64,000 bases of DNA from Strongyloides papillosus (Eukaryota > Nematoda > Chromadorea > Rhabditida > Strongyloididae), in contig SRSI01000079.1 of NCBI GenBank assembly GCA_005656395.1, positions 1,240,001 through 1,304,000 of the forward strand, read 5' to 3'. Each line of letters opens with the position of its first letter. The stretch's first letter is position 1. Positions 1 to 9,500 of the stretch are shown piece after piece. The notes beneath the pieces were generated by a model. It worked only from the letters and a program-made list of their open reading frames with translations. It was not told the origin of the DNA and did not search any database. The translations under genes and the position numbers were made by a program.

Positions 1-159
1 AAATAAAAACATAAGTTTGTGGAGTTATTTTCTTTTCAAATCACCCTTAGCATAATTAAAATTTAATGGGGTAATTGAGTTAAGGTATCAGAATATAAAT
101 TTATATTATATATATTTGTTATGTTTATCTCTCTATATATAAAAAAATGTACTACTTAC

Positions 160-259
160 CATTATCAGCTCCAATTATTTTGTAAACATTATATTTGTCT
201 GATGGTTTAGGGTAATGGCGGAAATTTTCAACCCTGATACTTGGATTGACAATTGGCAT
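160..259 (-). CDS. First coding exon of an unrecognised gene, cut by left edge
   Basis: This is an open first exon on the minus strand starting at ATG 259-257. It encodes about 33 residues beginning MPIVNPSIRVENFRHYPKPS and ends in phase 1 at a strong donor (G|GTAAGT, exon end at 160). The rest of the gene lies left of the window. No acceptor precedes the ATG: the bases upstream are a run ending TTTCAAAA. It therefore looks like a true start and not an internal exon of the gene at 3.4-5.4 kb. Composition is clearly less AT-rich than the flanks. I do not recognise the family. Confidence 0.55.
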
Positions 260-3200
260 TTTTGAAATGATAATAGATTTGTTTAAAATTTATAATTATT
301 GTTTCAAAACTTTAATGAGAAATCTTTTCTATTAGCATTATCTGGAAAAAAAGTGATCGTTGTAGGGAAATTTTTAGAAATAATATGAAAATAAAAGACT
401 ACAAACTTTTTCTCCTAACCAAAAACTACTTGTCCTTTAATCATCATTCCCATCTTTATCTAATTTTATTATAAAGCCTTCTAACAATAAAAAAACTTTA
501 AAAGATTCAATCTTATATACAAGATGTATTAGTTAAATTTCAATTCTTTAAAAATTTCGTTACCTCAATAATAAATAAAAAAATAAAATAGGAAAATATT
601 ACTTTCATTCAATTTAAATTATATTATCTAATTTATTAGGAGTATATGGACATAAGGGAAAACTTTATAAAAAAGTAACAATACATTCTAACTTTTTTAT
701 AATAGCCTTATTGTTGTAGTAAATAGGAGAATTTAAGTTGATTTTAAAATAAATCTGAGTTATATGTATACATCTTGAAAATATTAAGATACTTTAAATA
801 TATTCTCCATAAAGAAGTGATTTAATAGGATGTTATTGAGAAAAATACTGAAATTTAAAACCAAAACATAATAGTAATTAAATAATTATATACTTTGAAG
901 TTTAGCAAAGTGACGAACAAAATATTTTTAAACATTAAAGAATTTTGCCATTGAATTAAACTACTTAAAGTAGGTTCCAAGTTGTTTATTTATAGAAGGA
1001 TTATCTTAATAATCTAAATAAAATTGATAAGACTAAAGAAACAATAGACTTCCTATAAAAATTAAGATAATGACAAAAAAAAAATTCTATTATCTCATGA
1101 ATCTTTGGTGCTTCTTAAAAATTAAAGATTATGAAAAAAATCGTCATGAAATAGAATGGTTAACTTTTAAATGTATAATAATAATCATAAAAAGAATGCA
1201 TTTTGTTGTTTGAAGTTTTCTTTATCAAAAAATACACACATTTAGTTAATAATATTAATTATATAGCTGTTTTTCCTACAACATAATAACCTATATCATT
1301 GTTACCTAATTTAGATAGGAAAAAAAACATTTTTCATTAATGTATTATACTTATTAATGATAAAAGAAGCTATTTTCATAAGTAATATTTATAAGTATTA
1401 TATTCGAAAATCCAAGAATGTAGTAGTATCCGAAGACATGTGTCTAAAAGTATTGTAAGTAGTATGAGAAATTATGTATTCTAACATGTCAAAATGAACT
1501 GTTAAAAATTATATTTATTATTATAATAAATGAAAAAAATTGAAGTGATATTTTTTATGAATTCCAGATCTTAATAAAATATTATCACTCCTAAACACAT
1601 ATATACATTATTAAAAACACTCTTTTATATTTGATATAATACAGAAAAATATGACTTCACACCACCAATACTCTGGTATATCAACTAATTTATTACGAGC
1701 ATTTTACTTCATTTACAAAGTTTAATATTTATGAATAATTTTTTCTATAAAATAATTATGGCTGATAAGGTATATAATAATTTTTTTAATAGTATAGAGA
1801 GTTAAACCGATACATTTAATGTTTTAATCAAATTTTATACTTAATGAAGCAAAAGAAGTTATACTTAAATGATTTACCTTTTACTATTGTGAATGAGGAT
1901 TTCCGTTTTCTGTGTCCTGGCATATTACACATATTTAATCTGGTGATTTTTTCCAGACCCTCCATAGTTGATCTTAACTCTGTGCTCATCATCTTGAATT
2001 CGTTAAATATAATATATGATTTCAATTAGAATTAAAAAAAAAGAAGTTTTTTATTTTAGATTATATCACAAGAATATCTTTAAATATCATCGCATTTAAA
2101 TAGAAATATATCTAAAAGAACTATAAAAAGTTTTTAAAATAAAAAAATGATCATAAAATGATACTTTAAAAGTATTTTAGTATAATTTTATTATAAAAAA
2201 AATTCTACACACATCTAAAACATTCCGTAATAGAAATAAAAATTGAATAATGTCATATATATAATTTTAAGTACATATATTTGTTAAAACTTTATTAAAT
2301 CTGACATCTATCTACATCTCAAAAACTTTTTACCATTTTTATATTTTATCTCCAAAAATCTAGAGAGATAAGGGTTGGTAATTTAACTTTTTTCATTGGA
2401 TAAACAAAAAAAAAGTAAGAAAAAGATATGACACATAAGAGATACATAAAAATAAAGAGAGATTATTTATAAAACTTTGACAGTACCAAAATATAGTTTT
2501 AAAGAAGTGAAGTGTTAGATGTTCAAGCTTTAATAATGAAACAAAAATATTCTCAAGAGAGTATCCTGATAATTTTACTATAACTAACGAAATAAATATA
2601 TAAGATGTTTTATGTGATTAATGTTTGATAATAGATTACTTTATTTTAAAAGGAGACTATATAGTATTAAATAAATTATTTGTGTAGGAAGTTTAATTAT
2701 GATATGAGTGGGTAAATTTAAATTTAGGTAAATTATATATTTGTATTGAGGAGTATTTAAATTAATTGCCATCCTACATCTTAAATTGTACTTTTAAATT
2801 GTTTCTAAGTAAATGTTTAAAAGTAAATCCCAGTAAAAATTTGTTATGGAAAATTATATATACAAAATAAAGATATAAGTATAATCAAATGTATTTTTTT
2901 TCTAAATCATATGTATAGTACGAGTAATAAATTAAATATGATGTTTTTAAGTAGATAAAAAAAAGTCAGAAAAAAAAAGATTTAATTCCCTTAAGAATAT
3001 TGATAAAGATACATGGAATTAGAATGATTGAAAAAAAATTTTCTCCCAATAAGACAATACATAATATCTGGTAAGTGTTAAATGATAAATGAAATACTTA
3101 ACAAAAAATAGCATCTAAAAGACAAGACAATTCCTTCCTAATATAAAATTTGATTTCTCAAGAACGAATATATAATCTCTTTCCTTGTTTATCACCATAC

Positions 3201-3405
3201 TCTAAATCATCCTCAAGTAATTTGCTAACTTTTACATATAACTTCAAAAAACTATAAAACATAATAAATTGGAGAATACTTAGGAGATGAAAAAAGAATG
3301 TGACACAGTATTATCCATGTATAACTTCTCTTGCTTCAAATAAATTAGGGAAAAAAATTATAAATAAATTTATGTTTTGTTTTAAAGATTTTAAAATAAA
3401 CTAAC
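260..3405. other. AT-rich intergenic or long-intron DNA
   Basis: About 3.1 kb of poly-A/T-rich sequence with many stops in all frames. It must hold the remaining 3' exon(s) of the gene whose donor is at 3405, unless they are missing. The only coding-like island is at about 1878-1992 and is listed separately. I see no RNA gene or repeat array here. Confidence 0.6.
1878..1992 (-). other. Candidate exon, frame uncertain
   Basis: A GC-richer island on the minus strand follows a possible acceptor (TTCAAG, AG at 1994-1993). Two readings compete. First, spliced in phase 1 from the donor at 3405, it would add about 22 residues rich in G, K and H and stop at TAA 1927-1925, giving a C-terminal exon of the upstream gene. 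Second, in another frame it reads MMSTELRSTMEGLEKITRLN and stays open to a GTAAAT donor at 1877, which would make it the first exon of another gene. Sequence alone does not decide between them. Confidence 0.3.
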
Positions 3406-4306
3406 CTCCGAATATTTCATTGCCGTTTTGGATTGCATATGTCCGAGATGTGTACTTGTTTAGATCTCCACCCTGGAACTCGGAACTTTTTGTGTCGCGG
3501 GTTCTTTTTTTTGTCATGAATACCTGGAAAGGAAAATGTTTTAATTATTTTAATTTAATTTTAATTATTTTTTTCAGATTTTTTTGTTTAAAATTTTAAA
3601 AATGAAACACACCGTTTCTAATCCATACATCTCCCTATGAATTCTATTTCTGAAACTGGCGTGAGCCATTTTGAAAGTTCTCTTAGGACTAAAAAATCCA
3701 CCCTCAGATTCCTTTTTACTCTTAAGACTTCCCTGTTTCGGTAATGGAGCAAATTGTTGCGTAAAATGGTCAGTTGACTTATTATGACCAAATTCATGAT
3801 GCGATACAGGTGGTAAATCAGTTGTAGAATTAGTATCCTCTGGCATTATAATTATCTCAGAGTCAGAACGTGAAAATTTAAGTGATGGTATGGAGATACT
3901 AAATTAAAGATATGATATAAAAATAAGATAAATAAAACTTTTTTAATATTATAGGATGTCTATTAAATGGCAAAATAAATATTGTATTCGTTTTTAAGGA
4001 AGTTATAAGAAAAAAACTAATGATAAAATAAAACATAATAATTTACCATTTTTTTTCCATCTTAGCATGACAATCTTTGATTATTGGTTGGTTCGGAGGT
4101 AGTGTATGTGAAGAAGATAAGTTTCTATGATGCAAAATACTATCTAAATTTAGTGTAGCATTTTTGGATAATAAAAAAGAATTTTGCTTTTTTGTCTTAC
4201 TACCAGGCGTCTCCACATTCCAAGATGTTTTTCTACCAACAGGTGCGTTTATGCCTCTCTGAATATTAAGGATAGTACTATCTCTAGATGGAATGTTAGA
4301 TGCCAT
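3406..4306 (-). CDS. Same gene, alternative 5' half (internal-promoter isoform)
   Basis: An independent start (MASNIPSRDS, ATG 4306-4304) opens exon 4306-4047, which ends in phase 2 at G|GTAAAT. It joins in frame to exon 3898-3613 (acceptor TTTAATTTAG, donor GTGTGT). That exon then joins the shared exon 3523-3406 in phase 0, exactly as the long isoform does. This alternative half ends in MAHASFRNRIHREMYGLE, which aligns with the end of the other half (AHASFRIRMLQEQHGVKK). So two different N-terminal halves finish in a related motif and enter one shared exon, pointing to exon duplication plus an alternative promoter. Two separate adjacent genes, or ordinary exon skipping, are less likely but possible. 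Confidence 0.55.
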
Positions 4307-5401
4307 TATTTGAACTATATATAAACACGTGTATATATTTAATGATAATAATTTTTAACAATTTATTTTATATGGATATATTATCGTAAATTAAGTAATC
4401 AAAAATATAGAAGTAATGTATCTTAATGCTTCTATTAGTAATAATCTAAGAATTCGGATTAGCGTATGTATAACTATAACTCATCTTCCTTATAACAGAT
4501 CATAGAAACTATAATAACTTTATCACTTTTACAAATACACTACGGAAGAGGATAATTTGTTAACACTAAAAGCCTAAATAGTATTAAATATATAAGGTAT
4601 TCCATGTTTACATTTTCAAATATATGTTATGATTTTATAAAACTACTTAGAATAATATTTTACATTAATTAAAGTCTTTTCATAAACATATGAAGACTAT
4701 CTATTAACAATCTTATATCATTGCTATTATATTGAGAAGCCATAGAAATGTTATATTTTTTTAAATTTTAAAGATATATTTACATGTATATGCTTTTATT
4801 AAAACTTACAGGTTCTCCAGTTTTTTTAACACCATGTTGTTCCTGTAACATACGTATACGAAAGGAAGCATGTGCACCAGCAAATCTGTTGTGTATCGAC
4901 TTTTGTGGAGATGACGGTGTTGGATTCGATGGTGTTGTTGTACTATTGTTATTTGTTCCCGTCATATCACTTGTTAATAGATCAAAATTGTGAGATTTAG
5001 ATGGTATTGAACCTCTTGGTGGTTTTTCACTAATACTATCGGTAGATTTTTTAGGTAACGGATGCAACTGGAAAAAATTATAAATAAAGTAATTTATTTT
5101 AAATTAAATATATAAGAGCATCAAAACAAACATCTTTTTTAGTTTTACTGTTTAATTTCTTTCTTAATATTAACGATTCCTCGTCGTCAGAGCTGTGTTC
5201 TTCCTCGGTAGCAGATAATTGATGTCTAATAAATTGCCTATTATTAGATGGTACTGATAAACTGTCACAAGGTGCCTTTTGAATGCTATCTTTTTCTAAA
5301 CAATTACTAGTCTGTAACTGTTGTTTACTTGGGTTGTTTTCTTGGGACTCTGAGTTACTTGAATCTGTAGATGAACTCTTAAACGGTTTTTTAGATAGCA
5401 T
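3406..5401 (-). CDS. Unrecognised gene, long-promoter isoform (5' part)
   Basis: Exons are 5401-5132 (start MLSKKPFKSS, donor GTTTGT), 5067-4810 (acceptor TTCCAG, donor GTAAGT) and 3523-3406 (acceptor TTTCCAG, donor GTTAGT). The first two junctions are phase 0 and the last exon ends in phase 1. The product is Ser/Thr/Asn-rich and low-complexity, about 215 residues so far, and probably disordered. The second exon ends in a short block AHASFRIRMLQEQHGVKK. The third exon reads KKRTRDTKSSEFQGGDLN and onward. The gene continues leftwards, but no certain exon was found. I do not recognise the family; the disorder and short conserved blocks would suit a cytoskeletal or scaffold protein, which is only a guess. 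Confidence 0.6.
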
Positions 5402-6211
5402 TAAGAAAATTAAAATATAGAAGCAATTTATAAAAGTAAAAAAGTTTAATAAAATAGGATAGAAATATATAAAATGTATTATTTAACACACTCCTATGCT
5501 CTTATGGCAGATTTTAGAGAGACCTTCGAAGGAGAAAAATTTTAAGCTCTCTTTAATGAGGGATTCCGCATACTAAACGCAATCAAAATTTTATCTTAAA
5601 TAAGGAAAAACCTTTCCAATAGTGATAAATAGCGAACAAATCTCTAGGATAAGACAAATATTATTACATTTATTATTTTTTATATTTATTGGAATATAAA
5701 ATAATCATGAAGATCGTTTAATAACCATTCATAAAAATAGATTTAAGAAACAAACATATTATTAATATATTCTGGAAAAAAAAAGTGTATTTACAGGAAA
5801 ATAAGTAAATGACAGCATTTTATGCACCAAATGGTAAGATAAATATAATTCTAATGAATGTTTTGAAAGGATTCAATTAGGTGAATTGACGTAATTCATC
5901 TGTTATCACCAGTTATATACGTGTGTAGTAGAATAAAGAATAAAACGATCCAAAAAAATAAAGGCTTTCCTTTGTCTATAATAATTACGCAATTTAATTT
6001 TTAAGAATTCCCGGCCTTCTCATGGGAAAAATAAAAAAGAGAATGTAATTGAAAAACATCTCTGTACTTTTGCCGATAACGAAGAAAGGATGATAAAAAA
6101 ATAAGTTTATTTATTAAAATATTTTTTTGATTTTAAAAACCTTAAGTTAGTTATTTAAAATATAAAATTAGATTTTATTATTAATAATTTAAAAAACTAT
6201 AGTTAGTTGAT
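5402..6211. other. Intergenic, nothing recognised
   Basis: About 0.8 kb of AT-rich sequence between the start of the gene to the left and the stop of the CHCHD-like gene. It should include the promoter of the minus-strand gene starting at 5401 and the 3' end of the gene at 6215. No open frame of note was seen. Confidence 0.5.
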
Positions 6212-6214
6212 TAT

Positions 6215-6568
6215 TCAGTTAAAGTTATTGAAGCATCTGAAGAGGGACTCCATTAGGCTTTCGCACTGTTGAAAGGATCCAGTTGTCTTGTTTTTTGTGT
6301 AACAGTCAAAAAGATTTTTCAATTCCACAGAACATTTTTGTTTATCCTTTGATTCTGATTTCGAGGATCCAGAGAAACTGTCAGTAACAGCCTTACCAAG
6401 AACACTTCCAACAGCGACACCACCAGCAGTAGCTGCAGCTTGAGCTAAAAGACCTGGTTGCTTCGTTTCCTTCTTTACATCCGCTGGTGGAGTACTTTTA
6501 ACTTCCTTCTTTCCTCCTTTTGGAGATGAGGAGTTCTTAGATTTTTTTCCACTATCTTTGCGAGCCAT
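6215..6568 (-). CDS. har-1: Twin CX9C protein, CHCHD2/CHCHD10 (MIX17) family
   Basis: A complete single-exon gene of 117 residues. The C-terminal CHCH domain shows two clean CX9C motifs (CSVELKNLFDC and CESLMESLFRC). They fold as a disulfide-bonded helical hairpin imported into the mitochondrial intermembrane space by the MIA40 pathway. Before it is the Gly/Ala-rich hydrophobic segment typical of CHCHD2/10 (LLAQAAATAGGVAVGSVLGK), and the N-terminus is Lys/Ser-rich. The family acts in cristae organisation and respiratory-chain homeostasis. Length is slightly under human CHCHD10 (142). It sits 210 bases downstream of the CCDC59-like gene on the same strand. The symbol follows the C. elegans orthologue name and is tentative. 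Confidence 0.85.
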   Translation of the reverse strand: MARKDSGKKSKNSSSPKGGKKEVKSTPPADVKKETKQPGLLAQAAATAGGVAVGSVLGKAVTDSFSGSSKSESKDKQKCSVELKNLFDCYTKNKTTGSFQQCESLMESLFRCFNNFN

Positions 6569-6777
6569 AATAAGGAAATATAAGCTTTTAATAGCTTATA
6601 ATGTTAAGTAACTCCATCCACCGCCATTTATATTAATATACATTTCTTCAACAAAAATTTAAATTTATTTACAAAAACATTCAAAGTACAAAATATAAAT
6701 TTAAAATATTATTATTCATTTTTCCAACAAGAATTTAAATTTATTTACAGCAATATTCAAAATATAAATTTAAATAA

Positions 6778-7177
6778 CTATTTTTCATTTTTTCTCTCAA
6801 TCTTTTTTAAAAGCACTTCCACCTGAGCTCCTAGATTTGGTTGTCCCTTTTTAGTTCGTTTCCTTAAAGCATTATTCATATCTTTTTTTATCTTGTAGTA
6901 TTGATCCATCTTCTCCTTACGTTCCTCAGCTTCCTTTCTTTTCCTTTCCCTTTCATCTTCTTGTTGTTTCTTTAATCTTTTATATGTTTCCTGTGCATTT
7001 TTAAATTCGTTTACAGCTGCAGTACTGGAAAAGGAATAATTATTTAAAAAATATGGACATGATAACAAAAATTACTTACACTTTTTTTCTTTTCTTGTGA
7101 GCAAACTTTTTCTCGAAGTAATTAAATTTTTTCTTGCTAGTCTTATCTGTTTTTTCTTCACTCTTTGGTTTACCCAT
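6778..7177 (-). CDS. CCDC59/TAP26-like rRNA-processing protein (FYV7 group)
   Basis: Two exons, 7177-7080 and 7024-6778, are joined in phase 2 across a 55-base intron (GTAAGT...TTCCAG), giving 114 residues. The protein is highly basic, with a Lys-rich N-terminus (MGKPKSEEKTDKTSKKK), a long charged coiled coil with repeated KKQQEDERERKRKEAEER-like sequence, and the C-terminal signature TKKGQPNLGAQVEVLLKKIE. That signature matches the end of human CCDC59 (TTF1-associated protein 26), related to yeast Fyv7 of early 18S rRNA processing. The signature supports the call; the nucleolar role is from the family. It lies between the mL50 and CHCHD-like genes on the same strand. Confidence 0.75.
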
Positions 7178-7511
7178 TGTTATTGATAATAATTGGTATA
7201 TGAAAAAAATTTTTAAATCACAAGAAAAACACCTCCCCAAATTTCGTTATGGATACCCTTGTTAACACGACACACCGTGGTAGATTTGTATGGAGAGATA
7301 AAAACTGGAAAAAACGGTAAACAAGATATTTTAATCAAAAAAAATTAATAGTCAGTATTGTTGAACAATAAAAATTTTTATTTACCATTTCCATAATAAT
7401 GTTATCTACTTTAGATTATAAAAAAATAACAAATCTAAGTTTAATCAACGATACTACTAAAACTATTATCGTAACAACACAATATAAAAGTATAACATTT
7501 ATAAAATAAAG

Positions 7512-8429
7512 TTAGTTATTTTTTATCTGATATTTCCTACTAACGTATTTATCCATCTTCTCAGCAATACGTGGATCCCATGGCTTGTTAGCATCGATTT
7601 TAGTGTAATCAAAGTGTTTATCCTCGTAATCGTACCACTCTTTGCGAGGATTAAATTCTCTATGTATTCTTTTATTCCTTAATCCGTAAACTTCACCACC
7701 TGATCCAGGGAAAGCTGTCACACCTGTAGAATATTTTTTTATTTAAAATATGTCAATATGATAACGTATTACTACTTACCTCCATGGTATGATTCTACAT
7801 CCTCAGGATGGAATCTAACAGCCTCCTCCTTTATAGCAACATTCTCCGGTATGGTTGGATCCCTTGCCATCTCAACATACTCTGTAACATTACATACTGG
7901 TTCCGAATAGAAATTATATACATCAGCTACTGTTTTAATTTCATGGAGTTTTGAATTAGGAATGTGGTGAGATAACTCATTTCCTAATTTAATTAGTAGG
8001 CTAGCTTTATCCTTTAGGTTGTTTGACAAGTCAATCTCATTAAAGTCACTTTCTTCTGTCGATAGGACAGAAGATACTGCATTCGTGATAACATCTTTCA
8101 AATTAGAGGGTGGATTGTAGCTGTTTTTGTAGGGTAAAATCCCCCTGGCGCGGATCGAATCTAGATGTGGTTGTTCATCATCGACGTCATCCACCACTAC
8201 TTGTTGGTTAGGATTTACTAATTTTGAAATAATATCTGTGTAACGCAATTTGAATCTTTCCTTAGGGAGAAATTAATTAATTATATGAAAATTTACTAAC
8301 CTTTTCATCTTTTGTAAGTCCAACAGTCCCTTTTTCTTCTACCGTTTTGTTCTTACTTTTAAAAAAACTTATATTTCGAGTTGCAGCAATTCTCTTACTC
8401 GTTTGTGATAAACATCTCCCGGCAATCAT
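7512..8429 (-). CDS. mrpl-50: Mitochondrial large ribosomal subunit protein mL50
   Basis: Three exons, 8429-8301, 8260-7780 and 7723-7512, give 273 residues, with phases 0 and 1 and good GTTAGT/GTAAGT donors. The N-terminus (MIAGRCLSQTSKRIAATRNI) is basic and lacks acidic residues, as expected for a mitochondrial targeting peptide. The middle carries the mL50 core seen in animals, including LGNELSHHIPNSKLHEIKTV followed by DVYNFYSEPV. The C-terminal exon adds an extension rich in aromatic and charged residues (NPRKEWYDYEDKHFDYTKID) not in short vertebrate mL50. The role is as a structural protein of the mitoribosomal large subunit. Being upstream of two short same-strand genes, it could head a polycistronic transcript. 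Confidence 0.8.
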
Positions 8430-9500
8430 AGTTTTGTGTGTATTTAATATGTCCTCCCGTTAGATATTGAATATCCTTTTCTACCAGAGATAAATTTTAG
8501 AATAGGTAGACCTGTCCCCAATTGCCATTCGTCGTGAGAGTACACAAATTAAAGAGGCAAAAGAAAGATATGTTAATTGTCAAAGGGTACATAGTATACA
8601 ATTTTGTCATTAAAAAAATACCTCGTAGTCAATTCATAGCATTCGCGTTTCTTTCTTTTTTACTTGTTTCTTCGTATTACATGAATCATTTATTAAAATT
8701 TAGTGATTACTATTTCGCTTTATCTATATATGCCTGATGACCAATGAAAAAAAGTTGCCCTATTTCTTTATAGTTACTTTTTTAATATTTGACAACAGGG
8801 ATTAATAATTTTTAATCATGATACGCGTTCCCAAATGCTATTAATTAGCTAATCAATGTATCATTTATTACTCATTTTAACGGTAACCTTTTTTTCTGAA
8901 GTTGTCCTTGTAAAAGGAACTGGCGCATTCTTAAGACTCTTCAAGGAGAACAGAAAGGGCGGTTGCAGTGTCAGTTGGGTGTAGTGTTAGGTCATACTAA
9001 TAATTTGACGCCGTAAACAATACCATCGGTTATTTTTATAAATTATACAATCCAAAGAACTCACCATTTTGAATTGTCTTAATTGCCCTATCGATCTACT
9101 ATAGTAAAATTTTGATGTTTACTGGACTATGCATAGTAAATATTAACTTTTTTGTTAAGAAAATTAGATTTCAATTACATTCTTTTGACTTTATTATGTA
9201 TGATTTAAGGGAAATAACAATGATTGTTATTTTATTAGTAGTCACGGTAAAACTTTTTACCAATTCAATTAGAAAAATTCTTTTATTATATAGATGTTAC
9301 ATTACTTTGATCTCTTTTTTTTTGTTCGATTCATTTGTTGTTAATCTACTTTTAAATGCGTTTTTTTTGTGTGTGTAACGAATTTTTAAATAATTTGAAT
9401 TTCTTTCAGTGTTATATACAAATATCGGAGTTATTTGTTTTTAAAATATACATTTTTAATATTTCTACTATTTATTTATAATTTTTGTCTCATTATACAG
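8430..9500. promoter_or_regulatory. Divergent promoter region between mL50 and myosin
   Basis: About 1.07 kb separates the divergent starts of the mL50 and myosin genes. Around 8890-9010 there is an unusually GC-rich island (for example AGAAAGGGCGGTTGCAGTGT). It may be a 5' untranslated exon or core promoter of the myosin. TTTCTTTCAG near 9400-9409 and CATTATACAG directly before the myosin ATG are acceptor-like. The open frames here are AT-rich and look spurious. Confidence 0.4.

Noticed and set aside
7242..7310. Short plus-strand frame of 22 residues (MDTLVNTTHRGRFVWRDKNW)
   Set aside because: Unusual composition, but no homology that I recognise, no downstream exon after the GTAAAC, and it lies in the 5' region of a minus-strand gene.
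8522..9378. Plus-strand open frames upstream of the myosin (71 and 88 residues)
   Set aside because: Leu/Ile/Phe/Tyr-rich translations of AT-rich DNA with no signal-peptide logic or family match; they lie in a promoter spacer.
9435..9500. Extending the myosin start to the ATG at 9435
   Set aside because: The intervening bases end in an acceptor (TTATACAG) directly before ATG 9501 and translate to a hydrophobic stretch not expected at a myosin N-terminus.
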